Below are positions 1 through 5,994 of a stretch of DNA of 6,101 bases, one piece after another. The notes beneath the pieces are model-generated. The model did no database searches. It was given only the letters and a program-made list of their open reading frames with translations, and was not told the origin of the DNA. The DNA is from Clostridiales bacterium. GTDB lineage: Bacteria > Bacillota > Clostridia > Oscillospirales > QAKW01. The stretch lies in the NCBI GenBank assembly GCA_003343605.1, contig QAKW01000073.1, positions 1 to 6,101 on the forward strand, given 5' to 3'. Made by a program: the position numbers and the translations under genes. Every line of letters starts with the position of its first letter. The stretch's first letter is position 1.

Positions 1-474
1 AACACACTCAAGCAAGCTGGAAAAGCAACTGGAAATCGCAAATTGATTCTGATATTTTTTATCGCATTCCACAAACAGATCATACGCGGCATCCATCGCC
101 TTATGCGGCGAAGAAAAGTCGATAATCGGCGCCTGGAAGGTAATCCCCAGTTCTTCAATAAACTTTTCCACCCCGGTCCCTGAAAGTTCTACTCCGATAT
201 AATTCCAGGGTTCCAGGCCGTCTGCCTTCCAGCTGACGGTTTTCCCCGGGAATAGAATAAACGCCTGCCCTGCTGCAATATTAAAGCGGCGATGTCCCAG
301 ATCCAGCATCCCCCGCCCGGCTTCCACAATATTGATCAAATAATGATTAGGCGTTACTGGCCCAAAACTTTCTGAAGGATTATACCGGTGGCAGCAGCAA
401 AAGCTCAGCCGGATATCCGGAAAATATTGATCATCAAATACAAAATGCTCTTCACGTTCCAGATATTTTTGCAT
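1..474 (-). CDS. AraC-family transcriptional regulator, N-terminal sensing domain (partial, 3' end outside window)
   Basis: The 158 visible codons encode the cupin-type sensing half of an AraC/XylS-family regulator; the C-terminal double helix-turn-helix domain lies beyond the left edge. The visible part follows the usual pattern: a leader of about 35 residues ending in SFGPV, the NHYLINIVEAGRG strand pair (43-55), a beta-barrel core with a turn at AAGQAFILFPGK (67-78), the WNYIGVEL strand (90-97), and then the start of the linker helices. In this family the barrel usually binds a sugar or related small molecule and the DNA-binding domain acts on nearby sugar-use genes. I chose the ATG at 474 because GAGGTG lies 5 nt upstream. 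An in-frame ATG at 489 would add five residues (MRGAG) but has only a poor ribosome site. An odd run of three cysteines occupies residues 26-28. The ligand cannot be read from this fragment. Family assignment is firm; target genes are unknown, although the neighbouring PTS-like gene is an obvious candidate. Confidence 0.88.
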   Translation of the reverse strand, partial: MQKYLEREEHFVFDDQYFPDIRLSFCCCHRYNPSESFGPVTPNHYLINIVEAGRGMLDLGHRRFNIAAGQAFILFPGKTVSWKADGLEPWNYIGVELSGTGVEKFIEELGITFQAPIIDFSSPHKAMDAAYDLFVECDKKYQNQFAISSCFSSLLECV

Positions 475-508
475 TCCAGCACCTCGCATACTTTCTTACG
501 TCAAGTGC

Positions 509-538
509 ATTATACCACATTTTGTTTAAAAATTGCAA
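509..538 (-). promoter_or_regulatory. Sigma-A promoter of the AraC-family gene
   Basis: Read on the minus strand, a TTGCAA -35 box (538-533) is followed after 18 nt by a perfect TATAAT -10 box (514-509). TGG directly before it forms an extended -10. The predicted start near 502 gives a leader of about 27 nt ending in the GAGGTG ribosome site. No second gene is nearby on this strand, so the regulator appears to have its own promoter. The start site is predicted, not measured. Confidence 0.75.
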
Positions 539-546
539 CATGAAAT

Positions 547-572
547 TAAAAAAATCCCAAATATTTTTGGAT
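547..572 (-). terminator. Weak rho-independent terminator after the PTS-like gene
   Basis: On the minus strand CCAAA-AATA-TTTGG forms a 5-bp stem (570-557) with a 4-nt loop. Two flanking pairs can extend it across a bulged G. A run of seven T (554-548) follows at once. The stem is short and AT-rich, so efficiency may be modest, but its position about 75 nt past the PTS stop and just before the next promoter fits a terminator. Confidence 0.5.
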
Positions 573-627
573 CTTACCGGAAAATTTAACGTATTCAGAC
601 AATATTTTCCCGCATTAGATTATACTT

Positions 628-639
628 TATGTGCACATA
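628..639. repeat. 12-bp perfect palindrome TATGTGCACATA
   Basis: The sequence TATGTGCACATA reads identically on both strands and starts 4 nt past the stop codon of the PTS-like gene. It has no U-tract, so it is not itself a good terminator. It could be a dimeric regulator site or a chance palindrome in AT-rich DNA; nothing here decides between them. Confidence 0.4.
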
Positions 640-642
640 CTT

Positions 643-2454
643 TTATTCCGCCTGCTGTTTTTTCTGCTTAAAAAGCCTTTTCTGCGTGATTTTAGAAGCC
701 CAGATTAACAGCCCCAGGTTCAAAGCCGCCCCAATAATTCCCGCCAGCAAAAGCCACCAGGGTCTGCCCGCGGTGCTCATGGCAAAAACACCACCGATGG
801 CAGAAGATACCGAGCAGCCGAACCATACGGACAACAATCCGGCTGCCGCAGCCCCGGTCATGCAAGACAGCAATATTCTAAACGGATCTCCCGCGGCAAA
901 GGGAATATAAGCGTTTGTATAACCGCAAAGCCCCGCAAGCAGGCCGAACCATCCGTTTTCCCGCTGAACAGGATCCATATATTTGGAACGAAAAACCGCA
1001 AAAACCGTAACGCCAAGCGTCAGCGCCAGGCTGCCTGCCGTAATGGCCGCCATCCACTCTCCCGCCGCTGCAGATTCAGCCGCAAAATTCAGTGCCGCCC
1101 GGTTCAGCGGTCCGCCGGGATCCAGTGCAGATAATGCGCTCAGCAGCAACCCTCCGGCCCAGGGCAGCTGCATAGATGTTACCAGAGCGGTCAGTCCCCG
1201 CTCCAGCAGCAGGGAAAAACGGGCCAGCAGCAAGCTGAGCACCCCCATACCGGCCAATCCGATCACCGGAAACAGATATGTGAGCGCGCGAACCCGGCTC
1301 GGCATTTTTTCACCCAGCAGCCCAAATCCACGCATCATCAGGCCGGCCGCCATACCGCCCAGCAGCGCGGCCCAAACCCCGCCGCAGGATTGTTCCAGTA
1401 AAATACCGCCGCAGATTCCAACCGCAAGCCCCGGCCAGCGCGCATAACGAAACGCAATCAATCCACTCATCACCGGCAGGATCAGTAAATAGGCGTATCT
1501 GCCAATATCCAGAAAAAAAGCAGATACGGCGGCATCTGCTCCCAGCAAATTGGTAATAAATGCCGTTAGAATCATTGCGCCACCGGATAAAACCAGAAGC
1601 GGCAAAAGAGGAATTCTGGTTTTAAAAACAGGATGACGCAACTGGCGGTCACGCTTTCCAGGCTCCGTTTTTTTATAGAAAACCGGCGCTTCTCCAACCA
1701 TATGCAGCAAATGCTCCGGCCGGTGGATTCCATCCTGCGCCGCGGCCTCCAGAATCGGTTTGCCGTCAAAACGGTCTGCCGATAATCCGCCGCCGATTAA
1801 AATAACGCCTTTTGCCTGTGCAATCTCCTGATCAGAAAACGGTTCGGAATTTTCAGATCCATGCATTTCCGTTTTTAAGAGAATCCCCAGCCGCTCCGCG
1901 GCGGATTGTATTTGAACGAGCGCTTGCGTGTTATCCGTATCGTTTGCATTCACAACCGCAAGCACCACCGGCGCATCAACGGCAGAGCGTTTCTGTTCTC
2001 CATATTCCCCATCTTCCGCCAGGCGGAGCAGCTCTAAAAAAGCCTCTTCGTTCGCTGCGTCTGCCAGTTGTTCGCGTAAATCCTCATTCATGAGAAGAAC
2101 CGTAAGCTTTGAAAGCGGATTCTCCCCGCCTTCTTCCGGCAGGGCAACCAAAAAAATCAGCCGGGATTTTTCTCCGTCCGGCGCCTCAAAATCAACGCCT
2201 GCCGGAACTGTTACGGCCGTAATTCCAGCATGTTTTACCGCACTGCTGCGCACATGCGGGATCGCAACCCCTGCACCAATGGCTGTAGATCCCTGCTCCT
2301 CCCGGTAAAAAATATCCTGCTTCAGGATCTTTGATTGTTCAATATTCCCACATTTTTGCTGTAATGCGGCCAGAATATCGATTACACCGTCTTTTTCCTT
2401 TAAGGAAATTCCTACGCAGATTCCCTTTAAATCCATCAGCTCAGTCAGTTTCAT
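643..2454 (-). CDS. Fused PTS EIIA-EIIB-EIIC protein, fructose family, with an EIIB lacking the phosphocysteine
   Basis: This 603-aa protein has the domain order of fructose-family PTS permeases. EIIA (about 1-150) keeps the active-site motif GVAIPH with His67. The second conserved His of EIIA, normally in an HL pair near residue 112, seems to be missing (ENPLSKL). The EIIB-like region (about 162-250) keeps the family pattern at KTEMHGS and DRFDGKPI. However, where the family has a CPTG-type loop carrying the phosphorylated Cys, this protein reads VVNANDTD, and there is no cysteine anywhere from residue 36 to 347. EIIC (about 271-588) is a hydrophobic multi-span domain that keeps LDPGGPLNRAA (444-454) and IPFAAGDPFR (517-526). 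The usual TEGAIPF loop is TNAYIPF (513-519), and the usual PHGG is AIGG (552-555). The C-terminus is lysine-rich, as expected for a cytoplasmic tail. The ribosome site GGGGAGG lies 6 nt before the ATG. The frame is intact, so this is not an obvious pseudogene. Family known; substrate and activity unknown. A sensor or a non-phosphorylating transporter are inferences only. Confidence 0.85.
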   Translation of the reverse strand: MKLTELMDLKGICVGISLKEKDGVIDILAALQQKCGNIEQSKILKQDIFYREEQGSTAIGAGVAIPHVRSSAVKHAGITAVTVPAGVDFEAPDGEKSRLIFLVALPEEGGENPLSKLTVLLMNEDLREQLADAANEEAFLELLRLAEDGEYGEQKRSAVDAPVVLAVVNANDTDNTQALVQIQSAAERLGILLKTEMHGSENSEPFSDQEIAQAKGVILIGGGLSADRFDGKPILEAAAQDGIHRPEHLLHMVGEAPVFYKKTEPGKRDRQLRHPVFKTRIPLLPLLVLSGGAMILTAFITNLLGADAAVSAFFLDIGRYAYLLILPVMSGLIAFRYARWPGLAVGICGGILLEQSCGGVWAALLGGMAAGLMMRGFGLLGEKMPSRVRALTYLFPVIGLAGMGVLSLLLARFSLLLERGLTALVTSMQLPWAGGLLLSALSALDPGGPLNRAALNFAAESAAAGEWMAAITAGSLALTLGVTVFAVFRSKYMDPVQRENGWFGLLAGLCGYTNAYIPFAAGDPFRILLSCMTGAAAAGLLSVWFGCSVSSAIGGVFAMSTAGRPWWLLLAGIIGAALNLGLLIWASKITQKRLFKQKKQQAE

Positions 2455-2463
2455 AGCATCCTC

Positions 2464-2481
2464 CCCTTTTAAACTAAAGGG
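2464..2481 (-). promoter_or_regulatory. Possible hairpin at the ribosome binding site of the PTS-like gene
   Basis: On the minus strand CCCTTT (2481-2476) can pair with AAAGGG (2469-2464) across a 6-nt loop. The right arm runs into the AAGGGGAGG ribosome site, so the stem would cover part of it. The stem is only six pairs, half of them A-U, so it may have little effect. Confidence 0.25.
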
Positions 2482-2494
2482 TGCCCTGCTCTTT

Positions 2495-2540
2495 ACAAAA
2501 ATATACCAAACCGCCGGGAATCCAAAGAATTCCCGGCGGT
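2495..2540 (-). terminator. Rho-independent terminator of the rhh-clpB operon
   Basis: A perfect 12-bp GC-rich stem pairs 2529-2540 with 2510-2521 around a 7-nt loop. On the minus strand it is followed by a U-rich but interrupted tail (TTTGGTATATTTTTGT). It begins 7 nt past the clpB stop codon. There is no T-run on the plus-strand side, so it acts for minus-strand transcripts only. The broken tail could allow some read-through into the PTS-like gene. Confidence 0.85.
2500..2508 (-). promoter_or_regulatory. Possible extended -10 promoter for the PTS-like gene
   Basis: On the minus strand TGG-TATATT matches an extended -10 element (TGn plus five of six bases), the same TGG-TATA form as the other two minus-strand promoters here. 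No good -35 box sits at the right distance; the upstream DNA is the clpB terminator stem. The predicted start near 2493 would give a leader of about 38 nt. Without this promoter the gene would depend on read-through from clpB. Weak call. Confidence 0.3.
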
Positions 2541-2547
2541 CGCTATT

Positions 2548-5133
2548 TTAAGCCAATATCAGGTTGCCATCCCGGCAATCCACTGTAATACAGTCTCCGG
2601 GATGCAGATTTCCCTGTAAAATCCGGCGCGCAATCAGTGTTTCCAATTTCTGCTGCATCAGCCTTCTTAAGGGCCGTGCGCCGAAATTGGGATCGTAGCC
2701 GGCTTCGATCAAATAATTTTTTGCTTCCGGCGTCAGCGAGATCTGAAGCTGTTTGTCGTTCAGCCGTTTTTGCAGTTCCGCCAGCAAAAGATCCACAATA
2801 CGCCCGATATTTTCTTTCGTAAGCGGCTTATAGAATACGATCTCATCCAACCGGTTCAAAAACTCCGGTCGGAAAGACCGGCGCAGCAGCTGCTCCACCC
2901 CGGCTCGGGCAGAAGGCGTGATTTCCCCTTCCTCAATGCCTTCCAGAATCAAATCCGAGCCCAGATTGGACGTGAGAATAATTATAGTATTTTTAAAATC
3001 CACGGTCCGCCCTTGGCTGTCGGTAATTCTGCCGTCGTCTAAAACCTGCAGAAGAACATTAAAGACATCGGGATGCGCCTTTTCAACCTCGTCAAATAAT
3101 ACCACTGCGTAAGGATGCCGCCGCACGGCTTCGGTCAGCTGCCCGCCTTCATCATATCCCACATAGCCCGGCGGAGCCCCGATCAGGCGAGAAACGGAGT
3201 ATTTTTCCATATACTCGCTCATATCAATTCGGATCATGTTGCGCTCATCATCAAAAAGTGCTTGTGCCAGTGCTTTTGCAAGCTCTGTTTTACCAACACC
3301 GGTCGGCCCGAGAAATAGGAACGAGCCAATCGGCCGGCCGGGATCCTGAATCCCGGCACGGGAACGCAAGATTGCATCGCAGACCCGCTCCACCGCTTCA
3401 TCCTGGCCAATGACCCGCTGATGCAGGATATCATCGAGATGCAGCAGTTTTTCCCGCTCGCTTTCCATCAGCTTGGCAACCGGAATTCCCGTCCATCTGG
3501 CAACGATTTTTGCAATTTCTTCCTCCGTAACCTTATCGCGCAGCAGGGATTCCTCTTTATGCTGCTCTGCTTCCCGCTCTGTCTGCTCCGCCTCTTCAAG
3601 CTGCTTTTTTAATTTGGGAAGAACGCCGTATTTCAATTCTGCGGCTTTATTCAAATCATACCGGTTTTCCGCCTGAGAGATCGCTCCGTTGGTCTGTTCA
3701 ATTTCTTCCCGCAGCTTCTGCACAACGGAGATTGCCTGCTTTTCATTTTCCCATTTGGCTTTCATGGAGTTGAATTCATCCCGCAGACCGGCAATCTCCT
3801 TCTGGAGCTCCAAAAGGCGCGCCCTGGAAAGCGGATCATCGTCTTTTTTCAAAGCCTGTTCCTCGATTTCAAGCTGCATGATCTTGCGCTGCTTCTCATC
3901 GAGCTCTGTCGGCATGGATTCCATTTCCGTTTTAATCAGCGCACAGGCTTCATCCACCAGATCGATTGCTTTATCGGGCAGAAAGCGGTCGCTGATATAC
4001 CGATCGGAAAGCGTAGCTGCGGCGATCAGGGCCTGATCCTGAATCTTTACGCCATGATAAACTTCATAGCGTTCTTCCAGCCCGCGCAGGATTGAGATGG
4101 TGTCTTCCACAGAAGGCTCTGCCACCAATACCGGCTGAAACCGCCGTTCCAGCGCCGCATCTTTTTCAATATACTGCCGGTATTCATTGAGTGTAGTGGC
4201 ACCGATACAATGAAGTTCGCCCCGCGCCAACAGCGGCTTCAACAGATTTCCCGCATCCATCGATCCTTCTGTTTTCCCCGCGCCTACGATTGTATGCAGC
4301 TCATCAATAAAGAGAATAATTTCCCCTTCGCTTTTCTGCACTTCACTTAATACAGCTTTGAGACGTTCTTCAAATTCACCGCGGTATTTCGCGCCGGATA
4401 TCAGCGCGCCCATATCCAATGAAAATAACTTCCGGTTTTTCAGATTTTCAGGGACATCGCCCCGCACGATTCGGAGTGCAAGACCCTCGGCAATCGCTGT
4501 TTTCCCTACGCCCGGTTCCCCGATCAGCACTGGATTGTTTTTGGTTTTTCTGGAAAGGATCCGAATCACATTCCGGATTTCTTCATCCCGGCCGATCACC
4601 GGGTCCAGCTTCTGTTCCCTGGCCAGTTCCACCAGATCCCGGCCATATTTGTTTAATACATCATAGGTATCTTCCGGATTCTGGCTGTTCACCTGCTGAT
4701 TGCCACGCAGTTCTTTCACTGCGGCCAAAAAATTGCTTTTATTCAGCTGATGCGCACTGAATATCTTTTTCAGGATCGCATCGCGCTGATCCAGCAATCC
4801 AAACATCAAATGTTCTACAGAAATATAGGCATCGCCCATTTTCTTTGCCTGCGCCGCCGCAGCGTCCAGTGCTTTATTCAAATCTGTGCTGCAATAAAGC
4901 TGGCCCTGCGCCCCACTCAGGGTCGGAAGTTCATCCAGTGCCGCCGCACAGTCTTTTTCCAGACCCTGCACGCCCATTTTTTTAAGCAGCCCGGCAATAA
5001 AGCCATTCTGCTGGCAGACCAGCGCATCCAGCAAATGCACCTGCTCAACCGCAGAATGATTTCGCCCGGAAGCCTCGCGCTCTGCCTGCTGCAGAGCCTC
5101 CAGACTTTTTTCCGTAAACTGATTGCTGTTCAT
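2548..5133 (-). CDS. clpB: ATP-dependent chaperone ClpB (Hsp100 disaggregase)
   Basis: This 861-aa protein is the usual length of bacterial ClpB, the cytoplasmic hexameric AAA+ machine that pulls proteins out of aggregates with DnaK. Domains in order are: an N-terminal Clp repeat domain (about 1-145); a first AAA+ domain with Walker A GEPGVGKT (205-212), pore loop KYRG (249-252), Walker B ILFIDE ending at 278, and arginine fingers in ALERRF (330-331); a long coiled-coil middle domain (about 402-530), which marks it as ClpB rather than ClpC or ClpA; and a second AAA+ domain with Walker A GPTGVGKT (609-616), pore loop GYVG (656-659), Walker B VLFDE (678-682), sensor 1 Asn723, arginine finger in FLNRLDE (Arg761) and sensor 2 GARPLRR (818-824). 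All key residues are present. A GTG at 5142 is in frame but sits almost on top of the AAAGG ribosome site. The ATG at 5133, 8 nt past AAAGGTG, gives the typical MNxNQFTEKS start and is preferred. It lies 15 nt after the upstream gene, so the two share a transcript. Confidence 0.97.
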   Translation of the reverse strand: MNSNQFTEKSLEALQQAEREASGRNHSAVEQVHLLDALVCQQNGFIAGLLKKMGVQGLEKDCAAALDELPTLSGAQGQLYCSTDLNKALDAAAAQAKKMGDAYISVEHLMFGLLDQRDAILKKIFSAHQLNKSNFLAAVKELRGNQQVNSQNPEDTYDVLNKYGRDLVELAREQKLDPVIGRDEEIRNVIRILSRKTKNNPVLIGEPGVGKTAIAEGLALRIVRGDVPENLKNRKLFSLDMGALISGAKYRGEFEERLKAVLSEVQKSEGEIILFIDELHTIVGAGKTEGSMDAGNLLKPLLARGELHCIGATTLNEYRQYIEKDAALERRFQPVLVAEPSVEDTISILRGLEERYEVYHGVKIQDQALIAAATLSDRYISDRFLPDKAIDLVDEACALIKTEMESMPTELDEKQRKIMQLEIEEQALKKDDDPLSRARLLELQKEIAGLRDEFNSMKAKWENEKQAISVVQKLREEIEQTNGAISQAENRYDLNKAAELKYGVLPKLKKQLEEAEQTEREAEQHKEESLLRDKVTEEEIAKIVARWTGIPVAKLMESEREKLLHLDDILHQRVIGQDEAVERVCDAILRSRAGIQDPGRPIGSFLFLGPTGVGKTELAKALAQALFDDERNMIRIDMSEYMEKYSVSRLIGAPPGYVGYDEGGQLTEAVRRHPYAVVLFDEVEKAHPDVFNVLLQVLDDGRITDSQGRTVDFKNTIIILTSNLGSDLILEGIEEGEITPSARAGVEQLLRRSFRPEFLNRLDEIVFYKPLTKENIGRIVDLLLAELQKRLNDKQLQISLTPEAKNYLIEAGYDPNFGARPLRRLMQQKLETLIARRILQGNLHPGDCITVDCRDGNLILA

Positions 5134-5148
5134 ATCACTCACACCTTT

Positions 5149-5793
5149 CTATACCACCGGTTTCCCGGCCTCTATATATTGCTGCATCATCTGCTCCACC
5201 TGTCTTTCCGCCCGTTGCGGCTGATCCAGGCAAGCAAAATAGTGTTTCAGCGCCCGATCAAAATAACGCACATAATTTCCGATGGCTTCGCCCAGAAGCT
5301 CCGCCTGATTTTCAAAAGCCGGCTGATAACGCAGATTTCTGAAAAAGCGGCCGTTTTCCACTGATGACCGCGGTTCCCCAAGATAATGCTGCTCCAGATT
5401 AGCCCAGACCAATTCAAATTCATGCACATAATGGATCAGCTCCTGATTCTGGGTACGCAGCTGTACCTGAAGCTGCCCGAATTCCGGCTCCAGCTTCCGA
5501 AATAATTCAACCCGATAGCGCACAGACGGATTATATTTAAAGTTCAGTGCACTGCGTACCGTCAGCATTGAGGCGGTTGGCTGAAGCATCGGCTGAAACC
5601 CGATTTCTCCCAATAAATCCTGCAGCTGTTCCAGCGTGGATTTCATGCGCTGTTCGGGCGTAACCATCGAGCAGTATTCCGCCAGAATCTGATTAATCAT
5701 ATTGGAACGATTGGTATGCATGGCATAGGCTAGGCGGTCAACCTTTTCTACCACCGCATCCATCAACACCAATGAATATACACTTTTTTTCAT
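5149..5793 (-). CDS. Putative ribbon-helix-helix DNA-binding protein with unknown C-terminal region, co-transcribed with clpB
   Basis: I do not recognise this 214-aa protein as a named family. Residues 3-41 look like a ribbon-helix-helix (CopG/Arc/MetJ-like) unit: a short strand (SVYSLVL), a first helix (about 10-24), a turn with NRS (28-30) and a second helix (about 29-41). Such units dimerise and put the strand into the DNA major groove. The remaining 170 residues are predicted to be mostly helical and rich in Gln, Glu, Leu and aromatic residues. No transmembrane segment, signal peptide or catalytic motif stands out. The ATG at 5793 is supported by GAGGTG 5 nt upstream and a consensus promoter just before it. 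The TAG stop lies 15 nt from the clpB ATG, so it is the first gene of a clpB operon. A role in controlling that operon, or in helping ClpB, is inferred from position alone. The RHH call is by eye and should be tested by profile search. Confidence 0.8.
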   Translation of the reverse strand: MKKSVYSLVLMDAVVEKVDRLAYAMHTNRSNMINQILAEYCSMVTPEQRMKSTLEQLQDLLGEIGFQPMLQPTASMLTVRSALNFKYNPSVRYRVELFRKLEPEFGQLQVQLRTQNQELIHYVHEFELVWANLEQHYLGEPRSSVENGRFFRNLRYQPAFENQAELLGEAIGNYVRYFDRALKHYFACLDQPQRAERQVEQMMQQYIEAGKPVV

Positions 5794-5812
5794 GCCATCA
5801 CCTCATGCTTTT

Positions 5813-5840
5813 ATTATACCACTCTTTTAAAACTTGTCAA
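5813..5840 (-). promoter_or_regulatory. Sigma-A promoter of the rhh-clpB operon
   Basis: On the minus strand a perfect TTGACA -35 box (5840-5835) and a perfect TATAAT -10 box (5818-5813) are separated by 16 nt, and TGG before the -10 box makes it extended. The predicted start near 5806 leaves a leader of only about 13 nt, which begins almost at the GAGGTG ribosome site. The spacer contains the 8-bp palindrome TTTTAAAA (5825-5832). No CIRCE repeat (TTAGCACTC-N9-GAGTGCTAA) or CtsR-type GGTCAAA heptad pair is visible here. Confidence 0.85.
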
Positions 5841-5896
5841 TACATTTATATAAAATATTAATCAAGTTATTAATTTTATTTTCGGTTTATTATATT

Positions 5897-5910
5897 AAGA
5901 ATCAATTCTT
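5897..5910. repeat. Inverted repeat AAGAAT-CA-ATTCTT
   Basis: Two perfect 6-nt arms flank a 2-nt centre. The element lies between the two divergent -35 boxes, about 57 nt from the clpB-side box and 22 nt from the aldolase-side box. It is the size of a dimeric regulator site. In AT-rich DNA it could also arise by chance. Confidence 0.4.
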
Positions 5911-5931
5911 CAAATTTTCATGGAATTAAAC

Positions 5932-5959
5932 TTGAAATCACCCGTATTTGTTATATAAT
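5932..5959 (+). promoter_or_regulatory. Sigma-A promoter of the KDPG aldolase gene
   Basis: TTGAAA (5932-5937) and a perfect TATAAT (5954-5959) are 16 nt apart. The predicted start near 5966 gives a leader of about 29 nt, which contains the AAAGGAG ribosome site (5981-5987) 7 nt before the ATG. No clear catabolite-responsive (cre) site was seen. Confidence 0.75.
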
Positions 5960-5994
5960 GATACCTATATTGTATGATTTAAAGGAGTATAGTC

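Larger units (their letters stand above)
475..642. other. Gap between PTS-like gene and AraC-family gene
   Basis: This 168-nt AT-rich stretch has no convincing gene. From right to left, as transcribed, it holds a 12-bp palindrome just after the PTS stop, about 55 nt with no clear signal, an AT-rich hairpin with a run of seven U (terminator-like), and then the promoter and leader of the AraC-family gene. It appears to separate two transcription units that run in the same direction. Confidence 0.7.
5794..5994. other. Divergent promoter region between the rhh-clpB operon and the KDPG aldolase gene
   Basis: This 201-nt, very AT-rich stretch carries back-to-back promoters for the two divergent transcription units, with about 90 nt between the two -35 boxes. 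It also holds a 14-nt near-perfect palindrome (5897-5910) and three copies of AACTTG/CAAGTT: 5831-5836 and 5929-5934 on the plus strand, and 5863-5868 inverted. The first and third overlap or touch the -35 boxes. No small gene is supported in it. Confidence 0.65.

Noticed and set aside
475..489. ATG at 489 as the start of the AraC-family protein
   Set aside because: It is in frame but lacks a good ribosome site, and the GAGGTG site would then lie inside the coding region.
629..2308. Several long plus-strand open frames opposite the PTS-like gene
   Set aside because: They are antisense to an intact protein with recognisable domains, have low-complexity Ser/Pro/Ala-rich translations and lack ribosome sites.
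643..2454. PTS-like gene as a pseudogene
   Set aside because: It lacks catalytic residues, but the frame is uninterrupted, the length is normal and the ribosome site is strong, so it is kept as a gene with uncertain activity.
5134..5142. GTG at 5142 as the start of ClpB, adding three residues
   Set aside because: The ribosome site AAAGG would be only 2 nt away. The ATG at 5133 has proper spacing and gives the family-typical N-terminus.
2637..5364. Plus-strand open frames opposite clpB and the RHH-like gene, including one of 204 codons
   Set aside because: They lie opposite well-supported genes, resemble no known protein, and have no promoter or ribosome site of their own.
5961..5976. ATAC-N7-GTAT dyad in the aldolase leader as an operator or attenuator
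   Set aside because: The arms are only 4 nt and AT-rich; this is expected by chance.
5794..5994. CIRCE or CtsR operator upstream of the clpB operon
   Set aside because: No TTAGCACTC/GAGTGCTAA pair and no tandem GGTCAAA heptads are present in the gap.
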